DNA from: Henckelia pumila
Taxonomy: Eukaryota > Streptophyta > Magnoliopsida > Lamiales > Gesneriaceae
Assembly: GCF_033568475.1 (NCBI RefSeq)
Contig: NC_133123.1
Location: forward strand, 175,429,685-175,493,684
Direction: 5' to 3'
DNA: 64,000 nt
Positions 35,102 to 44,992 of this stretch are shown piece after piece. Both the position numbers and the translations under genes were made by a program. Each line of letters begins with the position of its first letter. The first letter of the stretch is position 1. Under the pieces are notes generated by a model. That model had not been told where the DNA came from. It saw only the letters and a list, made by a program, of their open reading frames with translations, and searched no databases.

Positions 35102-35462
35102 CCTTCAATTTTCTAGGCCACTTTCTCGACAAAATTTGGAGAATAGGTTGACCAACTTTTGACTCCACTAGCAGCCTATTCCCACGTGAAATTGGAGAGA
35201 AAAGTATAATATTTTTGTGTGATTTTTCCTATGAATTTCTTCTCTATTTATAGACACCCAATGGGAGTTTAAGATCGACTAAGATATTGATATTCAAAAT
35301 TTGAATGAAACTTCTATCTCTCGATATTTGACTCCATTTAAATCTTTATCACTTATCTTATTTTTTGTAAACTAATTATCTCGAAGCATAATAAATACTA
35401 ATTATCTCACAAAATAAATAAAAAGATCCTCACCATATCTTAGGAAATTTTTGGTTTTTACA
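35102..35462 (-). repeat. Element F 3' LTR, promoter-side part
   Basis: In sense it starts TGTAAAAACCAAAAATTTCC after the polypurine tract. A TATA-type box CTATAAATAG (reverse complement of 35243-35252) lies about 210 bp into the LTR. It is interrupted by the solo LTR. Confidence 0.8.
35243..35252 (-). promoter_or_regulatory. TATA box in element F LTR
   Basis: CTATAAATAG in sense, a strong plant TATA match at a typical LTR promoter position. Activity is inferred only from sequence. Confidence 0.55.
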
Positions 35463-35480
35463 TCCTCCCCTCCTTATTGA
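35463..35480 (-). other. Polypurine tract of element F
   Basis: In sense AATAAGGAGGGGAGGA directly before TGTAAAAACC, preceded by AAGGACGAAACTTTC, the usual gypsy 3' edge. Confidence 0.8.
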
Positions 35481-36737
35481 AAGTTTCGTCCTTGAAACTT
35501 GGATTAACTTGCTCGTTGGGGTCGCTACTCTAAATAGTTCATTCAGTTTCTCAGGTATAAGCCCTAAATTCTTAGCAAACCTCTTAGATATGAACGAATG
35601 CGTGGCACCACAATCAAACAGAACGTATGCAGACTTATTATTGATTAAAATTATACCTTCCACGACTTCATTTGTGTCGTCTGCTTCTTCTTGTGTAATG
35701 GCATACACATGAGCATTGGGCTTAGCTTCTTTTGGTTGATTTTGAGTGGTGCTAGGAATTGGCCCCATCCTTGGCTTCATGGGTTCAGAACAATCAGACA
35801 TTCAGTGTCCAAATTTCCCACAGTTGAAACAAGAACTAGTTTTCCGATGACATTCCCTTTCGTGTCGAAAGTTTCAGGTAAGACATAGCTTGATCGGTGG
35901 GCGATTGGGAGCAGAATAAGTCTCCTTGAACGATTCATTAGACTGGTTTGGACGCTAGGACACTTGCCCGTTCAAAGAAGATTGGCCAGTCAGAGGTCGT
36001 TTGTTGTGGAAGTTATTTTCTCGACGCTTGATATCCGTTTCATCTCGGATAGCCGCTCCCATTAGATTAGCAAATTTGGTAGGCTGATAGACTGCTAAAG
36101 CTGACTGGATTCGGCTGTTCAACCCCTTCTTGAAGTGGTGTAATTTCAAAACGTCATCTCTCATAATTGTTGGGGCGTATGATCCGAGCTCATTGTACTT
36201 GGAGGTGTATTCCACCACTGTCATGTCCAGATTTTGCGTGAGGTTTTTGAATTCTCTTAACTTCTAGAGTTCAACCTCTACTGGAAAGTATTGCTTCAAG
36301 AACGTGGTGCAGAACTACTGCCATATGATTGGTCCAGCAGCTAACATAGCGGGTGAGACAGCTTTCCACCACTTACTTGCTTTGTCTTCCAAGAAAGGTA
36401 TTGTTACCTCTACCTTTAGTGCCTTAGGAACCTCTACTAACCGCAGTTGGTCCTCCATTTTCTTCATCCAATTTCGTCCCACTTCAGGGTCTGCATATCC
36501 CTTGAACATCTGGGTTTGATTCTTACGGAGGGATTCATAGTGGAATTTGACTCCATTCTGAGCAGGTGGTGGTGGTAGCGGATTTCCGTTGTCGTTTCCC
36601 ATCCCTTGGAGTGTTGTTGCCACAGTTGCTGTGATAGCTACAAGGTCTTCTCTTCTTAGATTGACTCTTGGTAGAAGATTTCTATTTTCTTCTTGATTCG
36701 AGTTATTGCGAAGGTTTATCGAGGGTCTTCCGGTCAT
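35481..36737 (-). pseudogene. Element F gag-protease, five in-frame stops, pol deleted
   Basis: One reading frame from ATG 36737 (MTGRPSINLRNN) through 35481 keeps register but has stops at 36315, near 36264, at 35955 and two more around the zinc knuckle, whose residues CFNCGKFGH are followed by a stop in place of Gln. The gag core includes FKGYADPEVGRNWMKKMEDQ and FLEDKASKWW. The protease motif is LFDCGATHSFISKRFAK (DCG for DTG, normal in this gypsy branch). After VATPTSK the frame leaves protease directly for 3' edge sequence, so RT, RNase H and integrase were lost by deletion. Copy 1 (31641-32266) has the knuckle intact. Confidence 0.85.
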
Positions 36738-37329
36738 TTTCTACAAGAATGGAATTCTAAGAGCTTGTCTAAACATGATATTTTAAGAAGAGAGAAAACA
36801 TCGAAATAGTTGAATCAATAACCAACAAAAGAATAACATTATTTTTATTGATTCCAAAATATCATGAAGGTAAACAAAAGAAGGAACTCAGTCTTGAAAA
36901 TCAAAACAATGATAAATAAAATAACAAGATCAAAGTCGGAATTTTAAATCTGAATCAACGGTACTTCGACGATACTCAAGCAGCATCGAAGTCGGAAGAG
37001 ATTTTTCGACAATTTTTTTCCAAAATGGAAATTTTTGATATATTCCTAGGATTGAAGTTAATGATCATAAGGAGTATGGGATAGTCGACGAAATTGAATT
37101 CCAAGTTTCCCACGAAAAGTTATGGGCCGTCCAAAATTTTCCAAAAATAGCAAAAACGCAAATTCGGAGGCTTAAACGACCGAATTTGGTCTAAAAACGT
37201 CACTGGTCATACTTTGTATGTGTTTGATTCAGGGGGTCGATTTGGGTCAGGAAACTTGGGTCTTGGGTCAAAATTTGACAACGTAAAATTTTTTTGTACG
37301 AAATCCCATCCGGATTTATGAACATGGCG
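36738..37329 (-). other. Untranslated leader of element F
   Basis: Lies between the primer site and the gag ATG. No conserved frame. It contains TTTTTTCCAAAATGG-type sequence near 37013 and no hairpin array. Confidence 0.6.
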
Positions 37330-37341
37330 GCTCTGATACCA
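37330..37341 (-). other. Primer binding site of element F
   Basis: GCTCTGATACCA on the plus strand, the complement of TGGTATCAGAGC. The LTR edge (TGTCACGCTCC in plus reading) is at 37349. Confidence 0.9.
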
Positions 37342-37348
37342 CTTCAAT

Positions 37349-37416
37349 GTCACGCTCCAACACCGAGACATGTCACCGATGTTGTTTCAAATTCACACAA
37401 ATTATAAAACAACAAG
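37349..37416 (-). repeat. Element F 5' LTR, first 68 bp only
   Basis: The rest is displaced by element B and would lie right of the window. No match to the truncated 3' LTR end was visible, consistent with that LTR having lost this edge. Confidence 0.65.
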
Positions 37417-39446
37417 TGTAACACCCCAAATTTAGCCTAATCGAGATTTTAGGAGATTAAGATATTCGAGGATTTTATTGTTATTCGATAAGGGACTAAA
37501 CTGCAATTTTTGGAAAATTCAGGGACTAAAGTGCAAAAGTGAGAATTTATATAACACTTGGCCTATTTTTGATTTGACTAAGTCTTCATTCTCCTCTTTC
37601 TCCTTCTCCCTCAAGCCGTGCACCACCATTAAAGCAACCCAACGCCCCTCCAAGCTTTTCTTCTTCCGGGTTTGTGTGATCCGTCCGTTAGAAATTCAAT
37701 CTGAAGATAGATTAGCGATCACGGCTGCGAGAGCTCCATTCTACCATAGGCTTTTCTTCGATCCAGTATACTTTGATTTTGGGATGTTGTCAGAATTTTT
37801 TTAAATTCAGATATGTCATTCTTGAGCTAGCATGTATCGTATATTTGAAGTCGGATCGGAAAAAGAGCGTCGTTCGGATTTTTTATGATTTTTGGAAGCC
37901 TATTTCGAAAATGGGGATTTTGTGATTTGTTGGATTGGAATTGTTATTGATACTTTAGCATAGGTTTGAGTTTTTTGCAATGCTATACTGCTGTCTGTGT
38001 TTTCGATTTGATCAGAATATAGTCGTTATGCCGCCGGTTTGAGTTTTGCGATTTTGAACCGTTTGAGTTGATGAACGTTGGCAGTTGGGTTTGTTCGTCG
38101 TTGTTGATCATCTTTTTCCTATGTACAAATTCGTTTGAAGTTTGTCGAGCCCATAGTTAGAAGAATTCGATCGTCTAAGAGTGGACGAAGAGCGGTAAAG
38201 AGTTTACCTTGAGCGTTGTTGTTGTTTAGATTGTATAGATTTTGATATAACCTCTTTTGTAGCTTATCCAGAGTTGGAGCTAATTGCATAGAAAGGTACA
38301 AGCAGTCATCGTTTTAGCGGGATAGCACACTCGAGACAGTTGGTTTTTCAATTTCCCTTAAATCACATACTTGCATCAATACTTGTTCTAGAATGTGGGA
38401 CTTGTATTTTGTTGTTTGAACTTTTGTTTATGGTTTAGTGCTTGTGTTTTTATATGCATTCATCTCGAGCCTAAATCTTTGATTTCAGCGGGCTGTACGG
38501 CTCTTTTTGTTTAGACGTTTTGGGGGCTATATAGCGAGTGCCTGGGTTGTAGAAGTTCACCTAGTGTCAGCATACTCCTTGTAGTCGCACCAAAGTCTAG
38601 AGGATGGAGATACGTGGCACCACCTCGATCGGGAGAGTCAGTGAGTTGTTACGTGATCTCATCCTCGGGATCCCAAAAGCATAGCAGCAATCCCTTGTTT
38701 ATCAGAGTTGATATCCCAATTTTTAAAGACATGCATTTCATTCGTATTAACATTGAATATGTTGTTTGTATTTCATGTTATTGAGACATTACTTGTTATT
38801 GCATGTTATGTTGCTTTTACTAGGAATATCATTCTCACCGGAGTTATCCGGCTGTAGTATTGTTTTGTATGTGTACTTGGTAACAGGTGGGGCAGGATCG
38901 AGTCAGCAAAGACTTGGTTAGCATCAGGAGTGAGATAGAAGTGGGACTCGGTTTAGAAGTCGAACCAGCATGTCTATCTAGTTTGTGTTGGAACATGTTT
39001 AGAACTCGAACTTCTTAATATTTGTTTGTATCGTTTATGCAAGTATTGAGGTTTGTATGTTGTTGTTGAATGTATTTTGTACCTCATTATGTATTGAATG
39101 GATTTATTAAGTTGAGTTGGCAAGTTTTTTTTTCTGGTTTTTATGTTCAGAGCTAGCCGCTAGATCGGAAGAGTTTAACCGATCGAGCGAGGGTTTTGCA
39201 GCCTTGTTCTCTGTTTTTGTTAGAGCTTGCCCGCTCGATCGGTTGAACTTTACCGATCGTGCGGAGCTGGTGTTCAATCCGGGCAGTAGGTTTTGGAAAC
39301 TTTGCTCGCTCGATCGGTTGAGTTCCACCGATCGAGCGAGGCACTGTTCTCTTAAAAAAAATTCTTTCATTGCTTTTAATCTTGGATCTTGTATGCTTAA
39401 TTATTGTTTAATACGAGATTAGATGTTTAAGAACCGAGGTATCACA
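37417..39446 (+). repeat. 5' LTR of element B
   Basis: 2030 bp and homologous in parts to the D and E LTRs, for example the block around GTGGCACCACCTCGAT near 38615 and TCATCCTCGGGATCCCAAAAGC near 38662. It carries three spaced hairpins at 39158-39340, then an A-tract. Confidence 0.85.
39158..39340. repeat. Three hairpins with a CGATCGGT stem in B LTR
   Basis: Hairpin arms: 39158-39169 with 39178-39189 (two mismatches), 39232-39243 with 39252-39263 (one mismatch), and 39305-39318 with 39327-39340 (perfect 14-bp stem CTCGCTCGATCGGT). Loops are 8 nt. The period is 73-74 bp. An A-tract (CTTAAAAAAAA) follows. Confidence 0.85.
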
Positions 39447-39830
39447 TTAATTGGTATCACAACGATAAGTTCTTGGTTTTGAATTAGAGTGGGCGGGGTA
39501 GATCGAGTCCACATGATTTGGACTCTCGCATGTGATTGAGTTATTTAAATGATTATTTAAATGTTATGCGAGCATGCTTTATTATTCCATGAACTATTTG
39601 AATTACATGATTGTGTGATTTAAATATTATAGCATTAGATATTAGAATTGCGGATTTAAATTATTCCTGGTATGGAATGAAATTTTTGAACAAGATTAAG
39701 GACACGAGATTGTTGAATTGAGATAATTGTGTCCTAATTCAAATAGTTCATGGAATAGTATGGAATGAAATTTTTGAACAAGATTAAGGACACGAGATTG
39801 TTGAATTGAGATAATTGTGTCCTAATTCTC
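39447..39830 (+). other. Element B leader with primer site and 88-bp duplication
   Basis: The primer site is TGGTATCACAAC (39452-39463), altered from TGGTATCAGAGC. The sequence starting TATGGAATGAAATTTTTGAAC at 39671 is repeated from 39759, a tandem duplication with an 88-bp step. Confidence 0.7.
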
Positions 39831-40616
39831 TTGAATATGAGATATGTTTCCTCGATGATTTGTGAACAGGAAACATTCATTAGCAAACCCCGATTGAACA
39901 GAACTGTTGCAATGGAACGAATGGATGTCACTCCGACACCAATGGAAGCTTTACTGTTGAGGTTCCAGTCGTTTAACCCACCGACTCTAAAGAGTAATGA
40001 GAATTCTATGGAGTGCGAGAATTTGATAGAAGAAATCGATCAGTTTTTTGATTCTCTTGAATACACCGATGACCGTCACATTCGGTTAGTAGTGTACCAA
40101 CTTCAGGGGATGGCCAAAGGTTGGTGGATTTCAAGGAAGAAAGCCTTGGAGAATCAAGGTATGGTTGTTTCTTGGAGTTTATTTAAAGCAGAATTTCTTC
40201 GGCAGATTCCGTTCCAACAACCGACTGGATATAGAGAAAGTAATACGAGGGATCATTTGCAACCAAGAGGGAAACAATTCAAGAAGTCTGGGAGCAGTTC
40301 TTCTAGTTCCAGTGGATCAAAACAGTTTGGTTCAGGACAGAGTTCTGGATCTTCCGGTTTATCTTGCAGCAATTGTGGAGGCCGACACCTCAGCGAGCAC
40401 TGTCTTGGAATTTATGGTAGTTGCAATATCTGCCATCAGACCGGACACTACGCAAGGAGATGTCCTCATCGTGATACCGTTGGATCTCGGTCAGGGCATT
40501 CCTTTAGACCGATGGTTCAACAGGGGCGGCAAGCTTATGTGGTTCATTCCTTTCAGCCGCCGCAACAGAATCTACTAGGAGGTTATCCGAATATGAATCA
40601 ACCTCCAATGCAATAG
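39831..40616 (+). pseudogene. Element B gag with internal deletion
   Basis: The gag core (SFNPPTLKSNENSMECENLI, RHIRLVVYQLQGMAKGWW) is joined at about 40205 directly to the Gly/Ser-rich linker ([20 protein letters not shown]). About 100 residues present in D, including the FEEYVAKFDSLL region, are missing. Two CCHC-type knuckles follow: CSNCGGRHLSEHC and CNICHQTGHYARRC. The frame then ends at TAG 40614-40616 before protease. An upstream in-frame ATG at 39831 extends into the leader; the start homologous to D would be near 39912 (MERMDVT). Confidence 0.8.
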
Positions 40617-43498
40617 ACTTTAGTATTTGCTCTTAATGAAGATATGCAGACTCGGGCTGCACCTGGAGATGATAAGACAGGTAATCATTCGAATTTTTGG
40701 TTTTTCTACCTGTTGAATGTTAGATATTGGTACTTTCCTACCTTTTTAATTGAGGAATCTAGTTTAATGTGTTCCCTTTTATTGAGCTTTTGGGTTACTT
40801 TAGTCGCAACTCTTGATTTGGATGGGAATAAGATTGAACTGGACAGTTGGTACTTAGGTTATCGGATTATGAGTTTATTATCCGTTGGGCTGTTTAACCA
40901 AGTACAGGGCAACCAAGGAACTTTTTTAGAAGGTTGTCAATTTCTGATCTGATTCGTTAGATGAGTGGAAATCCTCCTGTAAGAATTCTTGATTCGTAGA
41001 TTCTATTGATTTTGTTCTGTAGAATGACCGTTTATTACAGAAATGTGTGGATAAATTCTTTTGTTGGCAGAGGATGTCCTGAAAATTTTAACCCGGTCTG
41101 GTTGATATACCAGTGGTTATAGTATTCGCAGACGATGATATAGCGGATGAACTTCCAGTTTTGGTTCGGATCCGTCCAATTGACTTCAGATTGAATTGAG
41201 ATCAGTATATCATCTTCCTAAAACCGGACTCAGAACGAGGTATGGTCGCTTGAACTTTGTCTTACCGTTGTTTTGGCAGAAGCTCCTGCAGTGCTTTTGA
41301 GTTTTAGGATCCAGATCCTTCAGAGATTTTTGGATGAAATTGTGACCATTCTTATCGATGAAATTCTTATCTGTTCGAAGAGTCATACTAACTTTTTAGA
41401 TTTTTGAGAATTGTTTGCAGATTTTCATGTCGAGCAGTGTGATGCTTTCTCTATCGACGTCTGAATTTTGATTGGATCAAGTTGTCCTTCCTAGATCATA
41501 TTATCTGGTGGTGGAAATTTTGTTGATCACCTCATGACCGGAGCCGATATGAATTAATCTAGAGCGACGTCCTTACCTGGAATTTGAAGATTCTTGGTTT
41601 ATCAAGTTCTATCACAGACTCTTCAAGGGATTCTTATCGGTTGTGAAGTCGATTACTCAGCAGAATATGTTCTTATGTCTGGAATTAATCTTATGAGACC
41701 AGTTCGGATTGATTGAAGAAGAGGTGGATCAGCGCTTTATTATTCTTTATTCTCTTATTTCTTCTGCATTGATGACCTTTTGGTGCTTACACTTATTCTT
41801 ATTGAGATTTGAGGTTTATTCTTGTTCAGAAAAATCACTTATAGCATGAGCATCGAAACAGCTGAAGATGCTCGAGACTCAATGTCTGTTTCTGGATATT
41901 GAGCTCGTTACGATCTTATTGATTAGAAGATCTGGTATCTATTTTCTTACGAGGAGATTTCCTTAAATCTTCCTGATCTTAGAAGCCATAGTGCTGGTTT
42001 CGCCGTATAAACTGGGTATGATAAAGAGAAGATTATTAGAGGTACTGAGGAATTTCCGTTTGGAAATCCTTTCTATCCGGAGTAACTGAATGCAGCAGCT
42101 GTTGCTCTGAGCCGAAAGATCTGTGCTTATTTTATCTATTTCCGGTTTAGAATTCAAAGCTGGTAGGAGTTCTATTAGGACTTTGCTTTCGATCCAAATT
42201 ATAATTGTTTGAGAAGATCAAGATCGTTCAGAGATTTAATTCGATTTATCAGTATTCGTTGAAGAAAGTCATAACTGAACCAGTCTAAGATTCAGGTTGG
42301 TGTTTATGCTTTATTTGTGTTTAAGAATTTTGTTGTGCCTGATGTTTCTGATGGAGACATTGTATCTTGAGATTGGCACATTGCAGTCTATTCAGTATTC
42401 TTTCAGATGATCGAAAGGTTTACGATGATTGAATAGTCAGTTTTGGTAATAGCAGATGAAGAACAATGTTAGAGGTATATTTTTCCAATGTTCTGAAGTA
42501 TATGCAGTTGATAGCAGAGAGAGAACGACCCGATGGTTTGTTATACAGTTTATTCTGGTTCAGAATTGGATAGAGATCATGTTTCTGATGGATTCTTCAG
42601 GAAACTTCTTTGAGCAGTCTGAGTTTGAGGTACTATCTGTTTAAGATTGACCGATTGGTGAAAGATGCTACTGATTTCCGTACAGGATGATTCTCAGCAT
42701 TAATCAGAGGATAGATATTTTTTCATAATTTTATCAGACCATTGATTTCTGAATTTGGGCGTTTCAGACAGAGATCTTTGATATACCCTTTCTTTGGTAT
42801 ATTCTTCGAAGAGGCTTTTGTTATTCGATTACATCTGAGTTCAGTTGTTATCCTCATAACGACGGACAGTCAGAACAGATGATTTGGATTAAGACGCCTT
42901 GTCAAGTTGTGGTGCTAGGCCGACCCAATATCTGAATAGCCTGATTTGGGCTAAGTGAGGGAGAGTGGTCCATGCCATCTCTTAAACTCAATAATTACCA
43001 GACATGGTAATTCATGGTACCTATCCTAAAGGTCCATGGTTCGAATTAGAGAAAGATTTGAAACTCCCTGACTCCGGTAGGAGAAGATCTGGAGTATGGT
43101 GCTTGATTTTTGCACTAGCTGACGGGTGTCGCTAAATCCTATAGAGTTCTTGTACAACAGCAGCTATCAGATGATTATCTGAATGTCTTCTTTTGATGAG
43201 TTGTACGAGAAGAATGGAAATATCTTTTGTATCGAGATGATTTTTTTTTATGAGTCACCTGTTTGGGACCAGATTTGTTTCGAGGTTTATGAGCAGATTA
43301 TGATTGTCTGGCGTGAATCAAGACGACTTGGACTAGACAGTTGAAGTATACGAATGCTAGATGCAGATTTTCGTATTTGGATCGGAAAGATCGTTTATTT
43401 TTGAAGATTTTTACTTTCAGAAGAGTTTTCAGATATGAGAAGAGAGAGAAATCGTCTCTGAGATAGGTTAAATCTCACTAGAGTCTGGAGATGATAGG
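40617..43498 (+). pseudogene. Element B pol, extensively decayed
   Basis: Fragments are recognisable by comparison with D: the protease end near 40890-41180, the RT FIDD region near 41330-41390 (ILIDEILICSK-like, second Asp changed to Glu), RNase H and integrase pieces, and a CLHPHNDGQSEQ-like integrase stretch near 42850. Many stops and indels; nothing translates as a domain. Confidence 0.65.
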
Positions 43499-43626
43499 TG
43501 TAGTATCCTGGTTCTATTTTACAAGATTAAGGGATTTTAAACATGTTAGAAAATGACATATAATTTTAAAAGTGTCAAAACATGTTTAAGGAGTCATTAT
43601 TTGTGAAAATAATTGGAAAATCAGAT

Positions 43627-43825
43627 TCGGAACGTCCAAAAATGGTAGGAAGGGTCCCGGGGGTCTCAGACAGTCCAAAAATAGCCAAACGAGTCCGAAA
43701 GACCCGAAGTAGTCAGGAGCATACAGACCAGTTCGGGCCATCCGAACCCAGTTCGGACCGTCCAAACTCAGCAGAGCCCAGACATCAAAATGGCTCGGAC
43801 AAGTGGCAGTTCGGAAAGTCAAAAC
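43627..43825. repeat. GTTCGGACCGTCC-type palindrome array in C LTR
   Basis: Clear copies are GTTCGGGCCATCCGAAC (43731-43747) and GTTCGGACCGTCCAAAC (43751-43767); weaker ones lie near 43627 and 43809. Each is a near-perfect inverted repeat. Confidence 0.75.
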
Positions 43826-43831
43826 TCCGCC

Positions 43832-43839
43832 TATAAATA
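43832..43839 (+). promoter_or_regulatory. TATA box of element C LTR
   Basis: TATAAATA in the context GCCTATAAATAGGCC, with the palindrome array immediately upstream. Likely marks the U3-R border; inferred from sequence only. Confidence 0.6.
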
Positions 43840-44359
43840 GGCCATCCGAGGGCCTCATTTCTCACTCAATTTCAAAAAATCTCTCTTGGTTCCAGCTTGG
43901 TTTTAGGGTTTTAGGGGTGATTCCAGCCTTCCTAGGCTTGGTCCGGAGGTTGTCCAGGTGCTCCGGGGTTGCGGCGGAGCGGTGCCCAAGTTTTGGGGCA
44001 ATCATCATCAGCGGGCTGACGAGAGACGCATGTATAGCTCTGGCTCTTTATAGTAAATAGGGAGTATGCTATAGAGTAGTTAATACTTTTAGAATAAGGT
44101 TATAATGCATGAGTATTTTGCATTGTAGTGCAGACTATAGGCTTGGACTTTAGAGCTGGTCTAGCTTGCCTAGTGTTTGAGGTACGGAAGTATTATTCAA
44201 GATATCCAGATTGAGTATGTATGTATTATGTGTTTGCATGGATTATGTGATTGCATGTTTTATATGCCTTTATATACAGCATGTCATGACTGTAAGTTGC
44301 ATACATGAGCATATCGAGCCTTTATTCTAATTGATATATCCGGTATTATGATATCCTGT

Positions 44360-44470
44360 TAGTAGATGGTTGGACACAGAGACATGTGTTAGGTCGCCAA
44401 AATTAGTTGGACACAGATATCGTGTTAGGTCACTGATATTTGGTTGGACACGTGTACTTGTGTTAGGTCA
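44360..44470. repeat. Three-copy GGTTGGACAC...GTTAGGTC repeat in C LTR
   Basis: Copies of (A/T)GTTGGACACAG...GTGTTAGGTC begin near 44367, 44405 and 44441, with steps of about 37 bp. Confidence 0.7.
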
Positions 44471-44952
44471 CCATCAGGGCTTCTGAGTATGTTGGTCACC
44501 TCCTGTAGCGACAGCTCAGCGTGGCACATACCAGGACCCAAGTTTGATCTTGATCAGATATTCTTGACCACGTGTCTTGGTACCCAGTTCACTTGCATAC
44601 ATGCACATATAATACCGTATACTCATACTCTCGTACTGAGCTTATCATGCTCACGTCCTGTACTTTGTTGTATCTGGACACCTTATTTCATGGGGCAGGT
44701 CTGCGGCTGGATGAGGCGGGTGGTTCCAAGAGAGCTTAGGCGATTGATGACCAGTAGGGCTTTGTCTAGGCTTTTGTTTCTAATGTATTTGGGTTAATAC
44801 ATTTGAATTTTTGATATGGTTGTATCATAATTATTTTATTTGGGGATTTATTTATTCTTTTTCGCTGTTATTTCTGATGATTTATTATTTAAGTTAAATG
44901 CATGCTTAAGCTTATGATTAGTAGGTGATCACGGCGCGGGTAACTACATTTA

Positions 44953-44964
44953 TGGTATCAGAGC
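44953..44964 (+). other. Primer binding site of element C
   Basis: TGGTATCAGAGC, intact, 4 nt after the LTR end. Confidence 0.9.
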
Positions 44965-44992
44965 ATGCATAGAAATCTTGGGATATAGATTT

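Larger units (their letters stand above)
35463..37416 (-). mobile_element. Element F interior and 5' LTR edge: deleted gypsy element with gag-protease only
   Basis: Primer site (37330-37341), leader, gag, protease, then straight into the polypurine tract and 3' LTR. The RT-RNaseH-integrase region, normally about 3 kb, is missing: the protease end ATPTSK is followed within about 15 codons by the polypurine tract. The 5' LTR survives only as 37349-37416, because element B is inserted at 37417. Including the split LTR, F spans 32267-37416. Confidence 0.8.
37417..43498 (+). mobile_element. Element B: decayed Tekay/Del-like gypsy element, 5' part
   Basis: 5' LTR 37417-39446 begins TGTAACACCCC and ends TCACA. 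A mutated primer site follows, then gag, a decayed protease, and RT and integrase remnants up to 43498, where element C is inserted. The layout matches element D, but stops and indels are dense, so B is much older. Its 3' LTR is outside the window. Confidence 0.8.
43499..44948 (+). repeat. 5' LTR of element C
   Basis: 1450 bp. It holds a palindromic GTTCGG...CCGAAC array (43627-43825) just upstream of a TATA box (43832-43839), and a run of GGTTGGACAC/GTGTTAGGTC repeats at 44360-44470. Frames inside it are not genes. Confidence 0.8.

Noticed and set aside
39107..39422. Overlapping frames with RSIGGTQPIERA-type and SSDRA-type repeats
   Set aside because: They are translations of the hairpin array in the B LTR, not genes.
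43582..44060. Several frames near 43.6-44.8 kb
   Set aside because: They fall in the C LTR around the palindrome array and TATA box; no domain and not conserved.
43499..44948. Considered as the 3' LTR of element B
   Set aside because: It starts TGTAGTATCC, is unrelated to the B 5' LTR (TGTAACACCCC), and is followed by its own primer site, so it is the 5' LTR of another element.
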